Part shown: piece by piece, positions 13,271-20,975 of the stretch
How the letters are laid out: each line of letters opens with the position of its first letter
Numbering within the stretch: position 1 is the stretch's first letter
IMG/VR virus record: IMGVR_UViG_3300018077_000050
Span: 1 to 24,605 of that record
Strand: one strand, 5' to 3'
DNA length: 24,605 nt
DNA from: a virus
Made by a program: the position numbers and the translations under genes
Notes under the pieces: generated by a model
What the model was told of the DNA's origin: nothing
Seen by the model: only the letters and a program-made list of their open reading frames with translations
The model's database searches: none

Positions 13271-14182
13271 ATGACTATGCAAGGTTATTGGCGTGAAAAC
13301 AGACAAGAAAATAGAAGGGTAATTTTATCAGATTTTGGTGTTATTAACAATGTTTGGTATTTATTTCCTCAAGGTGGTGGACCACGAGGTTCATTTCTTA
13401 CATTTGCTGATTTAGCACAGAATTTGAAGAGTAGAGATTTATTTTATTTGTCTGGTGTATTAAAAGAACAGGCAGTTACACCACAGGATGTATTTGATGT
13501 AACTATTATGGGAGCCGCTAATAGGCCAAGACAAGCTACCGATGGTGGTGTTCCTACAGGTGGCGGAGCTTCTTGGTTAGCTCCTGCTTCACCAGTTGCT
13601 CTTACACCATTGCTAAAGATTAGAGAACAAGGTTGGACAATTGCTAATATTCAATTTGCTCCAGTTGCATCTTCTGCATGTGTTAGATTATCACGAGCTG
13701 AAATAGCAAGTGATATGGATGGTTCACATGCTACATTCTTGGAATGTTATTTCCTTGGTGGTGGTTCATCTGGTATTGGAATTGAAGATGTAGGAGGATG
13801 TGGCCAAGTACTGATTGATAATTGTAGATTTCAGTTACTCACTGGACATGCAATTAAAGGAATTAGTACTGGAATTGATGTTCCTACTGGTTGGAGAATC
13901 ACTAGGAATAGATTCTATGATAATACCAATGCAATTGGTATGTCTCTAAAAGAAGGTCTAGTAGACCACAACTATATTAGACAAACTGCTAATACTGCAG
14001 ATGATAAAGTTAACCTTGTCAAGGTAGCCGCTCAGGGGTCGCTCAATCAAGTGATTAGAAATACTTTCCCCGATGTTGCTGCTAACGTAACTATTGCAAA
14101 AGGATACAAACCTGGAACTACAGACGCTTGGAGAAATTGGGTAACTGATACTGCTGCGGACATTGTGACTGTTCCTGCTTAG
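13271..14182 (+). CDS. Beta-helix tailspike-like protein (pectin-lyase fold)
   Basis: 303 residues from the ATG at 13271 with GGAGG five bases upstream. The middle and end read as right-handed parallel beta-helix turns: GWTIANIQFAPVASSACVRLSR, GSHATFLECYFLGG, GQVLIDNCRFQLLTGHAIKG, GWRITRNRFYDNTNAIGM, EGLVDHNYIRQT. Turns of 20-30 residues with 'I.NC.F' and 'I..N.FYDN' are typical of the pectin-lyase-like fold used in phage tailspikes and fibres, which bind or cut host polysaccharide. No catalytic residues can be assigned with confidence, and the protein is short for a full tailspike. It is the only gene flanked on both sides by structured intergenic DNA (13218-13264 and 14191-14284), so it could be an exchangeable host-range cassette. 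Confidence 0.75.
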   Translation: MTMQGYWRENRQENRRVILSDFGVINNVWYLFPQGGGPRGSFLTFADLAQNLKSRDLFYLSGVLKEQAVTPQDVFDVTIMGAANRPRQATDGGVPTGGGASWLAPASPVALTPLLKIREQGWTIANIQFAPVASSACVRLSRAEIASDMDGSHATFLECYFLGGGSSGIGIEDVGGCGQVLIDNCRFQLLTGHAIKGISTGIDVPTGWRITRNRFYDNTNAIGMSLKEGLVDHNYIRQTANTADDKVNLVKVAAQGSLNQVIRNTFPDVAANVTIAKGYKPGTTDAWRNWVTDTAADIVTVPA

Positions 14183-14184
14183 TT

Positions 14185-14190
14185 AAAGGA
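14185..14190 (+). promoter_or_regulatory. Shine-Dalgarno site separated from its start codon by a structured element
   Basis: AAAGGA at 14185-14190 is the only good ribosome binding site before the start at 14290. The bases just before that ATG (14285-14289, ATAAT) and the 15 bases before them carry none. The intervening 94 bases fold on themselves, which would leave a five-base spacer. It also lies four bases before an ATG at 14195 that opens a nine-codon frame, so a leader-peptide role is an alternative. Confidence 0.5.
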
Positions 14191-14284
14191 ATTAATGGGG
14201 CTAGAGTCTGTGGGAAGCTATTAATCTGATAATTCTGTCAGATTAATATTGGCTATGTAGGAAGCCGTCTCTAGCTCCATTAAT
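14191..14284 (+). ncRNA. Structured intergenic RNA element (16-bp closing stem, inner hairpins)
   Basis: Positions 14191-14206 pair with 14269-14284 over 16 consecutive base pairs with a single G-U wobble. Inside, 14219-14229 pairs with 14238-14248 over 11 bases with an eight-base loop. A further GGCT/AGCC pairing (14251-14254 with 14263-14266) can form a small third hairpin or compete with an extension of the inner stem. The internal region holds two near-copies of GUNGGAAGC (14210-14218 and 14257-14265). It could be a cis-acting translation element, an RNA processing signal or a small inserted palindromic element. It does not match the core of the self-cleaving ribozymes I can recall. The pairing is directly visible; the function is inferred. 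Confidence 0.6.
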
Positions 14285-14289
14285 ATAAT

Positions 14290-15807
14290 ATGAGTCCATT
14301 AAGGGACCATGAACCAATCGTTATAGATAGCTTCAATGGCCTTTGGCAGCAAGGGGACATAGATAATACTCCTATAGACCATTTTACTAATACACGCAAT
14401 CTTAAGTCTGTTGGTTTATCAGCTATTGGAACTAGAGATGGTATTGGAATACATCAGAGTGTAGTAGTTCCATTATCTAACGTCAAAAGAACTTATAATT
14501 TTCCTACTGCTATTGGTAATACATTAATTGTTTTAGTAACAAATATTATTACTGGATTTGGTGAAATATACCATGTAGTAAATGAAAATACAGTATTTGG
14601 TCCATTATTAACTCTTAATGGAATGGAAGATTTCGCATTTTTACCATATGCAGGTAGAGGTTATATTTCTCCATTTAAGACATATGTAGTTGGTGATTTG
14701 AATGTTGAAAAAGGATTGCAAAATGAATTTCTTTATGTATATTTAGGTAATGGAACGGCTGCACGTAAAGCCGCTGGTAATCCATTATCAGGTGCATTAA
14801 CCATTGCTAATGGTGCGGCTGGAAATACAGACCCCGGTTTTCATTTATTTGCATTTGTAGCTGAAACTAATACTGGATATTTAACTCCACCAGGTGCTAT
14901 TACTGGATTTACTACAGTAGCAGCATCATCTGTTAGTTTTACTACAGTTCCAACATCAGGTAGTCCTACTATAGTTCGTAGACATTTAGTAGCCACTAAG
15001 GTGATTGCTAGTTACAATGGTAATCCTACTGGATACCAATTCTTTTTTGTTCCTAATGCCATTATTGAAAATAATACAGATGTTTTCTTAAATAACATAT
15101 CATTCTTTGATGCTGATTTGCTCGATGATGCTTCACACTTATTAGATAATTTCTCTGAGATTCCGGCTGGAGTTTCTCTTTGTCTTTATCATAATAGATT
15201 AATTCTTACTACTGCATTTAATGATATTTCAGTAGGATTAGGGTCTGCAATTGGTGAACCAGAAGCTATTTCACAGATTGATGGATTAATTGTAGTTCCT
15301 CCTGATGGTAATCCAATTACTAACTGTCAAGAATTAAGAGATATATTATATGTAATGAAACGTGCCAAGACTGTTTCATTCGTAGATAATGGTGATGAAC
15401 CTTCCTCTTGGCCTATGAATATTGTAGATTATGCACTTGGTTGTTCTGTTCATGGAATTGCTACTGTTATTGATTCTGGTTCCTCTTCTGTTGATTATCT
15501 TATTATTTGTACTTATCAAGGTGTATCCTTATTTAATGGTCGCTATATCACTCCAGAGCTAAGTTGGAAAATAGAAGATTTCTGGACAAGTCAAGATAGA
15601 AATGAATCTCGTAAAATTCAGATACTTAATGCGTCTATTCAGAAAGAATTGTATATAATTCTTCCTGATAGAAGACTATTAGTAGGTAACTATTCTAATG
15701 GAATGGACCAGAAGAGAATTAGGTGGAATGTCTGGTTCTTTGTAATGGGTGTAAATACTATTTCAATTGTTAATATTGATGATTTAATTTTTGGGGCTGA
15801 TTTGTAA
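14290..15807 (+). CDS. Tail nozzle/hub-like protein (beta-propeller type)
   Basis: 505 residues from the ATG at 14290. The N-terminus carries a signature I recognise from phage tail stabilisation/nozzle-type proteins: FNGLWQQGDIDNTPIDHFTN at 15-34, then NLKSVGLSAIGTRDGIG at 37-53. The rest is an all-beta sequence with recurrent short blades (FLYVYLGNGTAARKA, HLFAFVAETNTGYLTPPGAIT, LCLYHNRLILTTAFNDI, LRDILYVMKRAKTVSFVDNG, VDYLIICTYQGVSLFNGRYI, KELYIILPDRRLLVGNYSNG), suggesting a beta-propeller. In short-tailed phages such proteins form the tail tube end below the connector and guide DNA ejection. Translation probably depends on the upstream structured element, since no local ribosome binding site exists. 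The stop shares a base with the next start (TAATG). Confidence 0.75.
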   Translation: MSPLRDHEPIVIDSFNGLWQQGDIDNTPIDHFTNTRNLKSVGLSAIGTRDGIGIHQSVVVPLSNVKRTYNFPTAIGNTLIVLVTNIITGFGEIYHVVNENTVFGPLLTLNGMEDFAFLPYAGRGYISPFKTYVVGDLNVEKGLQNEFLYVYLGNGTAARKAAGNPLSGALTIANGAAGNTDPGFHLFAFVAETNTGYLTPPGAITGFTTVAASSVSFTTVPTSGSPTIVRRHLVATKVIASYNGNPTGYQFFFVPNAIIENNTDVFLNNISFFDADLLDDASHLLDNFSEIPAGVSLCLYHNRLILTTAFNDISVGLGSAIGEPEAISQIDGLIVVPPDGNPITNCQELRDILYVMKRAKTVSFVDNGDEPSSWPMNIVDYALGCSVHGIATVIDSGSSSVDYLIICTYQGVSLFNGRYITPELSWKIEDFWTSQDRNESRKIQILNASIQKELYIILPDRRLLVGNYSNGMDQKRIRWNVWFFVMGVNTISIVNIDDLIFGADL

Positions 15808-17036
15808 TGAGAACATTTATTATTAGACCAACTCAATTAATCTCAGGTGGATTAAATTTCATTGGGGCAGCTCTACCACCTGTTGATTTTGCAGGATGGT
15901 ATTCTCCAGATTATGCTTCAATATTAGCAGCAATGCTTGATTATATAAATCCTGGTGGAGTTTTTTTTCTCGGGGCATATTGTGTAGCAGATACTGGAGC
16001 TAATGCATTAAATGATACATTAAGATTTCAATCTGTTGGTGCTTGTATTTATTTAGATGGTTCAGCTATTCCAATTGCATTTAGTTCATTACCATCTGGA
16101 TTTACACCAACTTCTGCTAACATTAGAATGTCACAAAATGGGGGATTAACTAATCTCGTGACTGAAAGTGGTAGTGCTGATTATTTCTTACAGCAGGCAA
16201 GCGGAAATAATGGGCCAATTAATACTGATGTTTTTGCATATAATTTCAGCTTTCCAGCACCATCTATGTTGGACATACAAACTAATGGAATGGGACTTAA
16301 AGTTATTATTTCGGTTGGTGCTCCTTCACCAGGTCCTAGTTTTGGTCAGATAGGTTCTACTTATGGCCTTTTTATTGAAGGAACATATGATATAGTATCT
16401 ACACAATTTGCTATAGAAAATCCTTCTCCTGTAAGAATAGGTGATGAAGTAAGAATAGTTCCTAGTATAGTTGGAGCAGGTGGATTATCTGGAGTATCTT
16501 CTATTACTATTACTTTTAATAATGGAACTCAAAATATAACTAAAACTGTAATTATAGATACTCATACTGATGATTTAATTACATTTTTAATACCAAGTGG
16601 ATTAGGATTCTTTGTAGGACCAGTTCCTTTAACTATAACCTTAATTGGTGATGGAATTCAATTCTCTGGTTCTGTTATACTTACTGCTGCATTACAGCTT
16701 CTATTTTTTGATGGTTCTGGTATATATACATTAGAAATAGGAAAGAAATCTGATACCATTTATGAGAGAACTACAGTTGAGGTAATTAATAGTATTCCTG
16801 GAGAATATGTAATTGATGAGCTAACTAATGAAGAGGAAATAGATTTAATTAATCAGTTTAATACAGTCAATGGTATTCAGGGACTTCTAGGATTAGCTGG
16901 GTTATTAGAAGTTGAATCTGATTGGGAAGTAAATCCATATCAATTATTTTATGAAAATATAACTACAGTTGACATAGATACTCTTGACGTTAAAATTCCT
17001 AATCCATACGGTAGAACGGCTTTCATAGGTGGCTAA
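15807..17036 (+). CDS. Large beta-rich tail structural protein with Ig-like region
   Basis: 409 residues from the ATG at 15807, coupled to the nozzle-like gene. N-terminal part (to about 200) is beta-rich with turns such as GGVFFLGAYCVADTG and IRMSQNGGLTNLV. A segment at about 205-295 (NPSPVRIGDEVRIVPSIVG, SSITITFNNGTQNITKTVII, GPVPLTITLIGDGIQFSG) looks like an IPT/Ig-like domain. The C-terminal third has an acidic linker (DELTNEEEIDLINQF) and a closing beta piece. Ig-like domains are common in phage tail proteins as surface or carbohydrate-binding modules. A virion tail role is inferred from gene order and fold type; no family name can be given. Confidence 0.72.
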   Translation: MRTFIIRPTQLISGGLNFIGAALPPVDFAGWYSPDYASILAAMLDYINPGGVFFLGAYCVADTGANALNDTLRFQSVGACIYLDGSAIPIAFSSLPSGFTPTSANIRMSQNGGLTNLVTESGSADYFLQQASGNNGPINTDVFAYNFSFPAPSMLDIQTNGMGLKVIISVGAPSPGPSFGQIGSTYGLFIEGTYDIVSTQFAIENPSPVRIGDEVRIVPSIVGAGGLSGVSSITITFNNGTQNITKTVIIDTHTDDLITFLIPSGLGFFVGPVPLTITLIGDGIQFSGSVILTAALQLLFFDGSGIYTLEIGKKSDTIYERTTVEVINSIPGEYVIDELTNEEEIDLINQFNTVNGIQGLLGLAGLLEVESDWEVNPYQLFYENITTVDIDTLDVKIPNPYGRTAFIGG

Positions 17037-17322
17037 AAGTTCTGGACTCAATGGTGAATCTATACATTTTCATGCTGTTCGTTTGCGTGTTAATGGTGGT
17101 GGTAATTTAGATTTAACTCTACGAAGCCTTGATAGCATAAGAAATTCAAATCTTAATAGTGTAGTAATGACTAGTAAAACTAACATTGAACCAACTAAAT
17201 TGGCAAATTTCATTGAACAACGTGCTCAGTTAGAATTTGGAACTGATGCAATAGATGAAGTTTTTACCATTTCTAAAATAATTATATATATCAGACCTAT
17301 TGCAACTGGACTACCAGGATAA
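17029..17322 (+). CDS. Small tail-region protein, function unknown
   Basis: 97 residues from a GTG start at 17029, which overlaps the previous stop by eight bases. It reads as a small alpha/beta protein: HFHAVRLRVNGGGNLDLTLRSLD, a basic loop, MTSKTNIEPTKLANFIEQRAQLEF and KIIIYIRPIATG. The stop overlaps the start of the collagen-like fibre gene (TAATG), so it is made together with the fibre and could be an adaptor or chaperone for it. No motif confirms this. Confidence 0.65.
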   Translation: MAKSSGLNGESIHFHAVRLRVNGGGNLDLTLRSLDSIRNSNLNSVVMTSKTNIEPTKLANFIEQRAQLEFGTDAIDEVFTISKIIIYIRPIATGLPG

Positions 17323-18329
17323 TGGCACCTAATCAAATAAATTTAGACCGCCTTAAGGCACAATTACTGACAAGTGGACTGTCACAGAGTAATTCTGCTT
17401 TGTATCAGGTAATTAATCAATTAATTGATGCTACAAGACAACTACAATCTGAAATTAATGCAAGTATTAATACTATTAACCAAACTATTATAAATAATAC
17501 TACTAATTTGCCTCAGGCATTACAAGGAATAGATGGATTAGATGGATTAGATGGAGAAGTTGGGATACCTGGTCAACAAGGATTTAGAGGTATACAAGGT
17601 ATTCAAGGACAACCTGGATTTGATGGATTTGATGGAGAAGATGGATTAGATGGAATACCTGGTGTAATTGGAAGAGATGGAGCCGCTGGTGCTACTGGCC
17701 CTTCTGGTATATCTGGTAGTAATGGTATAAATGGTATTGATGGCGAAGATGGTGAAGATAGTTTAATACCTGGTCCTATTGGCCCATCTGGTAGTTCTGG
17801 TAGTGCTGGGGCTACAGGAGCTGCTGGTATTCAAGGATATAATGGATTAGATGGTGCTGATGGTGATATAGGTGAGCAAGGTATACAAGGTATTCAGGGA
17901 CTACAAGGTCCAGCAGGAAGTGGTGGTGGTTCTGCAACTACAGTAGAAGTAGATTTAGGTTCTACTCCTACCTGGAGGGGAAAATTTACTATTATCGATG
18001 CGTTAATAAGTTCAACTAGTAAAGTTAATACATGGCAAGCTCCTGGTCCTTACACTGGTAAAGGAACTAGAGCAGATGAAGCTGAAATGGACCCTTTATG
18101 GTGTGTTACTGAACCTGGAACTGGACAAGCTATAGTTTATTGGCAATCTCTTCCGATGCTGACACCTATTCTATATGGATTATCTGGTGGAAATGGTGGG
18201 AAGTCTGATGCCCCAGGAGGAACTCTTATTGGAGGAATAGGTAGATTAACTAGTTTTGATATTGTTGGTATAAGACGTCTTGGTAAAATAAAAGGTAATG
18301 TCAAATTTTCATATCAGGTATTGTCTTAG
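17322..18329 (+). CDS. Collagen-like tail fibre protein
   Basis: 335 residues from the ATG at 17322. Three parts are visible. Residues 1-68 form an Asn/Gln/Ile-rich helix (SALYQVINQLIDATRQLQSE), a likely trimerising coiled coil. Residues 69-199 are Gly-X-Y repeats, about 43 triplets (GLDGLDGEVGIPGQQG and onward) with one phase break near 144-151 (GEDSLIPG). Residues about 205-335 form a compact beta domain opening TTVEVDLGSTPTWRGKFTII and ending GNVKFSYQVL. Phage collagen-like repeats build trimeric rods. The C-terminal pattern, a 'VDLG..P...F.I.DA.IS..SK' opening and a final '..GNVKFSYQV', is one I know from fibre tips. It is the best candidate for a host-binding fibre besides the tailspike-like gene. 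Confidence 0.82.
   Translation: MAPNQINLDRLKAQLLTSGLSQSNSALYQVINQLIDATRQLQSEINASINTINQTIINNTTNLPQALQGIDGLDGLDGEVGIPGQQGFRGIQGIQGQPGFDGFDGEDGLDGIPGVIGRDGAAGATGPSGISGSNGINGIDGEDGEDSLIPGPIGPSGSSGSAGATGAAGIQGYNGLDGADGDIGEQGIQGIQGLQGPAGSGGGSATTVEVDLGSTPTWRGKFTIIDALISSTSKVNTWQAPGPYTGKGTRADEAEMDPLWCVTEPGTGQAIVYWQSLPMLTPILYGLSGGNGGKSDAPGGTLIGGIGRLTSFDIVGIRRLGKIKGNVKFSYQVLS
17526..17918 (+). repeat. Gly-X-Y collagen-like repeat region
   Basis: Imperfect nine-base repeats of GGN codons every third codon encode residues 69-199 of the fibre. Recurrent units include GATGGATTAGATGGA and GGTATTCAAGGA. Such DNA can expand or contract by recombination, altering rod length. Confidence 0.75.
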
Positions 18330-18336
18330 GTGAACT

Positions 18337-19041
18337 ATGGCAGTAATTGAAGGTGGGGTATCTGCTGCATTATTGGGTATAGGTGCCCAAGCTCAAAGTT
18401 CTGCACATTTTGAATCACGTCCAATTACATATGGGTCTTTAGGACACTATCGCATTCAATCTATGACAGGAACATTAGCCGCTGCATTAGCAGCAGGAAC
18501 TGCAACAGCAGGGCATGTATTTGCCTTTAGATGGGGTGATGCAACTAGATTAGCAGTTATTACTAAATTAAAAACACGATTTCTACCATTAACACCGTTT
18601 ACAGCAGCAACTTTAACTGACCATACATCATTTGATGCATTTATATTAAGAGCCTATACTGCTTCTCATGCAGGTGGTACACCACTTACTCCATCTGGTA
18701 ATAATGCTAAAATGAGAACGAGTATGGGTACATCACTTGTAACAGATATGAGAATTTCAACTACAGCAGCTTTAACAGCAGGAACACATACATTTGATGC
18801 TTTTCCCTTTTCACAATCATTAAGAAAAGGTAATCGTGTTAATCCAGCAGCAGCGACAGAGGAAACTATACAGCCAACTACAGATGGTATGGATTTAGAT
18901 TTTTCAATGGCAGATGGAGACCATCCAATAACTTTGGCACAGAATGAGGGCATTGCTATTCGTAATAGAACTGTATGGCCTGCCGCTGGAACTGGTATAT
19001 TAACTGTACTTATAGGTTGGGCTGAGGTATCAGCATTTTAA
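18337..19041 (+). CDS. Conserved-type phage structural protein
   Basis: 234 residues from the ATG at 18337 with AGGTGA upstream. The sequence is Ala/Thr/Gly-rich and beta-type: GSLGHYRIQSMTGTLAAALAAGTATAGHVFAFRWGDATRLAVITKL, then LTDHTSFDAFILRAYTASHAGGTPLTPSGNNAKMRTSMGTSLVTDMRIS and GILTVLIGWAEVSAF at the end. The motif series 'G.YR....G..AA.LAA', 'FRW....RLAVI', 'GGT.LT.SGNNAK.RTSMG' recurs, as I recall, in environmental phage virion proteins downstream of fibre genes. Its precise role is unknown; it is probably a fibre-associated or capsid-surface protein. Confidence 0.75.
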   Translation: MAVIEGGVSAALLGIGAQAQSSAHFESRPITYGSLGHYRIQSMTGTLAAALAAGTATAGHVFAFRWGDATRLAVITKLKTRFLPLTPFTAATLTDHTSFDAFILRAYTASHAGGTPLTPSGNNAKMRTSMGTSLVTDMRISTTAALTAGTHTFDAFPFSQSLRKGNRVNPAAATEETIQPTTDGMDLDFSMADGDHPITLAQNEGIAIRNRTVWPAAGTGILTVLIGWAEVSAF

Positions 19042-19050
19042 GGAGTTAAC

Positions 19051-19338
19051 ATGGTTAGGATAGCAGACAAGACAGTTACAGCAGTATTAGCTTTAATAGG
19101 AGACACAGATATTATTCAGTTAAGCCAACCATGTCAAACTGTTCAAGTTTATAATAGGTCTGTGTCATCACTATATGTTAGAATGGATGGAGTAGACCCT
19201 GTAGTAAATGGAGATGGTTCTTTCTATGTGGAACCAAATAAAATGAGATTGTTTGCTGTTCCAAATGTTGACTTTCCTGAAATTCGTGTTGTTGGTGCTG
19301 GATTAAACCTTGGTTACATAGTGGAGTGTTTCCAATGA
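19051..19338 (+). CDS. Small beta-rich virion protein
   Basis: 95 residues from the ATG at 19051, with TAAGGAG overlapping the upstream stop. Beta-type sequence: VRIADKTVTAVLALIGDTDIIQL, PCQTVQVYNRSVSSLYVRMDGVDPVVNGDG, VEPNKMRLFAVPNVDFPEIRVVGAGLN. This strand order with 'VYN.S...LYVRMDG..P' is common in small phage structural proteins with a jelly-roll-like fold. The stretch GGAGTTAACATGG around its start is identical to that of the major capsid gene, suggesting similar strong translation. Two Cys are present. Function is inferred from context. Confidence 0.7.
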   Translation: MVRIADKTVTAVLALIGDTDIIQLSQPCQTVQVYNRSVSSLYVRMDGVDPVVNGDGSFYVEPNKMRLFAVPNVDFPEIRVVGAGLNLGYIVECFQ

Positions 19339-19688
19339 ATAGGAAATTGGATATTTTGCCTTCAAGTCTTATTGTAGACCCTGTAGATATTGGACAGCTT
19401 CAGGTTCTTTTAGAAGGTGTTAATAAAATTATTAATTTAGATAAGATGGTATTTGAGTTAATCACCACAAGCCCATTGAAATTTCTTTATAGATTAATTG
19501 CAGTGGATACAAGAATTTGGAAACAAGATATTCATTTTGATAGCCCATCTAATCCGCTAATGACATTTAATGTAATTGATGAATGGAGATTATCTGAATT
19601 TTCAAGTCAACGTACATTAAGAAATCTGCTTATTAGTTTTGTTAATAAATATCCTGCAGTTGAGAATATCACTTACAAGTTTCAGTAA
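19335..19688 (+). CDS. Small phage protein, function unknown
   Basis: 117 residues from the ATG at 19335, overlapping the previous stop as ATGA, with GGAG at 19323-19326. A GTG at 19326 is in frame but overlaps the ribosome binding site. Mixed sequence: NRKLDILPSSLIVDPVDIGQLQVLL, then INLDKMVFELITTSPLKFLYRLIAVDTR and EWRLSEFSSQRTLRNLLISFVNKYP. It looks alpha-helical with conserved-looking hydrophobic faces, unlike its beta-rich neighbours. No family recognised. Confidence 0.65.
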   Translation: MNRKLDILPSSLIVDPVDIGQLQVLLEGVNKIINLDKMVFELITTSPLKFLYRLIAVDTRIWKQDIHFDSPSNPLMTFNVIDEWRLSEFSSQRTLRNLLISFVNKYPAVENITYKFQ

Positions 19689-19700
19689 GGAGAATAGAAA

Positions 19701-20045
19701 ATGGCAAGGATTCCGAAACGTCTCTATGGTCCAGCACAGATTGCAACTGGTCCAGCTACAGTTTACACAGTTCCAGCATTAACCAAGACTATTATTAGAC
19801 AAATTCACTTGTCTAATCCGTCTGGTTCACCAGTGACATTTACATTGTCAATTGGTGCAGATGCTGCTGGAACTAGATTATGGGCTACTTATAGTATTCC
19901 AGCCGCTGCTGCTGGAGTTACTGATTCAGTTCGTGATATTTTCATGTATGAACCTATGGAAGCTGCTGAGATTCTTACATTGTCAGCAGGAACAAATAAT
20001 ATTCTTGTTATCGCTATTTCGGGTGATGAAATCGTTCTTGGTTAG
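19701..20045 (+). CDS. Small beta-rich virion protein
   Basis: 114 residues from the ATG at 19701 behind TAAGGAG. The protein has a clear beta-sandwich look: MARIPKRLYGPAQIATGPATVYTVPA, TKTIIRQIHLSNPSGSPVTFTLSIGAD, then AAEILTLSAGTNNILVIAISGDEIVLG. The 'I..IHL.NPSG..VTFTLSIGADAAGTRLW' core is typical of small phage structural proteins found near fibres. Probably an Ig-like accessory virion protein. Precise role unknown. Confidence 0.72.
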   Translation: MARIPKRLYGPAQIATGPATVYTVPALTKTIIRQIHLSNPSGSPVTFTLSIGADAAGTRLWATYSIPAAAAGVTDSVRDIFMYEPMEAAEILTLSAGTNNILVIAISGDEIVLG

Positions 20046-20071
20046 TAGATAGTTTAGGCAAAGGGTGATGT

Positions 20072-20974
20072 ATGCCAATTAGTGTTGGTATGGACCCACG
20101 TAGAAAAGTTGGCTATGGTGCAATTGCTCCATCTGGATTTGGTTCAATGGGTTCTATGGCACCATCTGGGCTAGGTTCAATTTCATCTAGAACTGCATCA
20201 CCATCACCTACATTTATGAATGCTAATAATCTATATGGTGCTAGTGTACAACAAAATGCTGAGGATTATGATGCAATAATGAAAGGGTACCAGAATTTAG
20301 CATCTACTCCATCTCAGCAAATTCAACCACAGCAATATACTCCTTCTCAGTATCAGTATCAACCTTCGTCTAGTTTAACAGGAGCAATTTCTAATTTAGC
20401 AGGCTTAGCACAAACTGGTGGATATTCTGAAGGAGAAAAAGCCGATATTAGAGCACGAGGAATTTCTCCAATTCGCTCAATATATGCAGGAGCTATGAGA
20501 GATGTAAATAGACAACGTGGATTACAAGGAGGTTATAGCCCTAATTATGGTGCTGTAAGGGCAAAGATGGCTCGTGAGATGTCTGATTTAGTTAGTGGTA
20601 GAACTACTGATATTAACGCTCAATTAGCTCAGAGTATTGCTGGAAATAGATTAGCTGCTGCTTCACCTTATGCTTCTGCTGCTGGACAAGAATCTGCACT
20701 TGCAAGCCAATATGGTCAAGCAAATCAACAATTAATGAATGAAGCACAAAGATATAATATTGAATCACCAATTGAAGCACAGAAGTTTAATATATCTCAA
20801 GATTTACAAAGACAATTGGCAGCATTGTCAGGAAAAAGTTCCTTGTATGGAACTACTCCAGCATTAGCATCATTGTTTGGTAATCAAGCATTACAATCTG
20901 CCCAACTAAGAAATCAGCAAGGTCAAGGAAATCTTTCTCAGATTCTCAATATGTATAGAGGATTTAGAGGCTAA
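20072..20974 (+). CDS. Putative internal virion (ejection) protein, first of three
   Basis: 300 residues from the ATG at 20072 with AAGGGTG upstream. N-terminus (about 13-60) is Gly/Ser/Pro/Met-rich with a repeated APSGFGSMGS / APSGLGSISS. A Gln/Tyr/Pro-rich stretch follows (80-100). The rest is a helical Ala/Gln/Arg-rich region with GYSEGEKADIRARGISPIRS at 117-136, then GGYSPNYGAVRAKMAREMSD and NAQLAQSIAGNRLAAASPYA. The YSPNY.A..AKM.RE....NA.LA..IA.NRL pattern is one I associate with small ejection-type proteins. Together with the next two genes it resembles the three-gene internal-virion set of T7-like and P22-like phages (ejected with the DNA to form a channel). This is a positional inference, not proven homology. 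Confidence 0.68.
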   Translation: MPISVGMDPRRKVGYGAIAPSGFGSMGSMAPSGLGSISSRTASPSPTFMNANNLYGASVQQNAEDYDAIMKGYQNLASTPSQQIQPQQYTPSQYQYQPSSSLTGAISNLAGLAQTGGYSEGEKADIRARGISPIRSIYAGAMRDVNRQRGLQGGYSPNYGAVRAKMAREMSDLVSGRTTDINAQLAQSIAGNRLAAASPYASAAGQESALASQYGQANQQLMNEAQRYNIESPIEAQKFNISQDLQRQLAALSGKSSLYGTTPALASLFGNQALQSAQLRNQQGQGNLSQILNMYRGFRG

Positions 20975-20975
20975 A

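Noticed and set aside
14191-14284. Self-cleaving ribozyme (hammerhead-type) in the structured element
   Set aside because: The element has CTGATAA rather than the CUGANGA core and no matching GAAA strand in the right order around a three-way junction.
14183-14292. Programmed ribosome bypass as in T4 gene 60
   Set aside because: The upstream gene ends normally in TAG and no matching take-off and landing codons were seen; the two proteins look complete on their own.
17526-17918. CRISPR-like or tandem DNA repeat array in the fibre gene
   Set aside because: The periodicity is that of Gly-X-Y codons inside an intact reading frame; there are no spacers or constant repeats.
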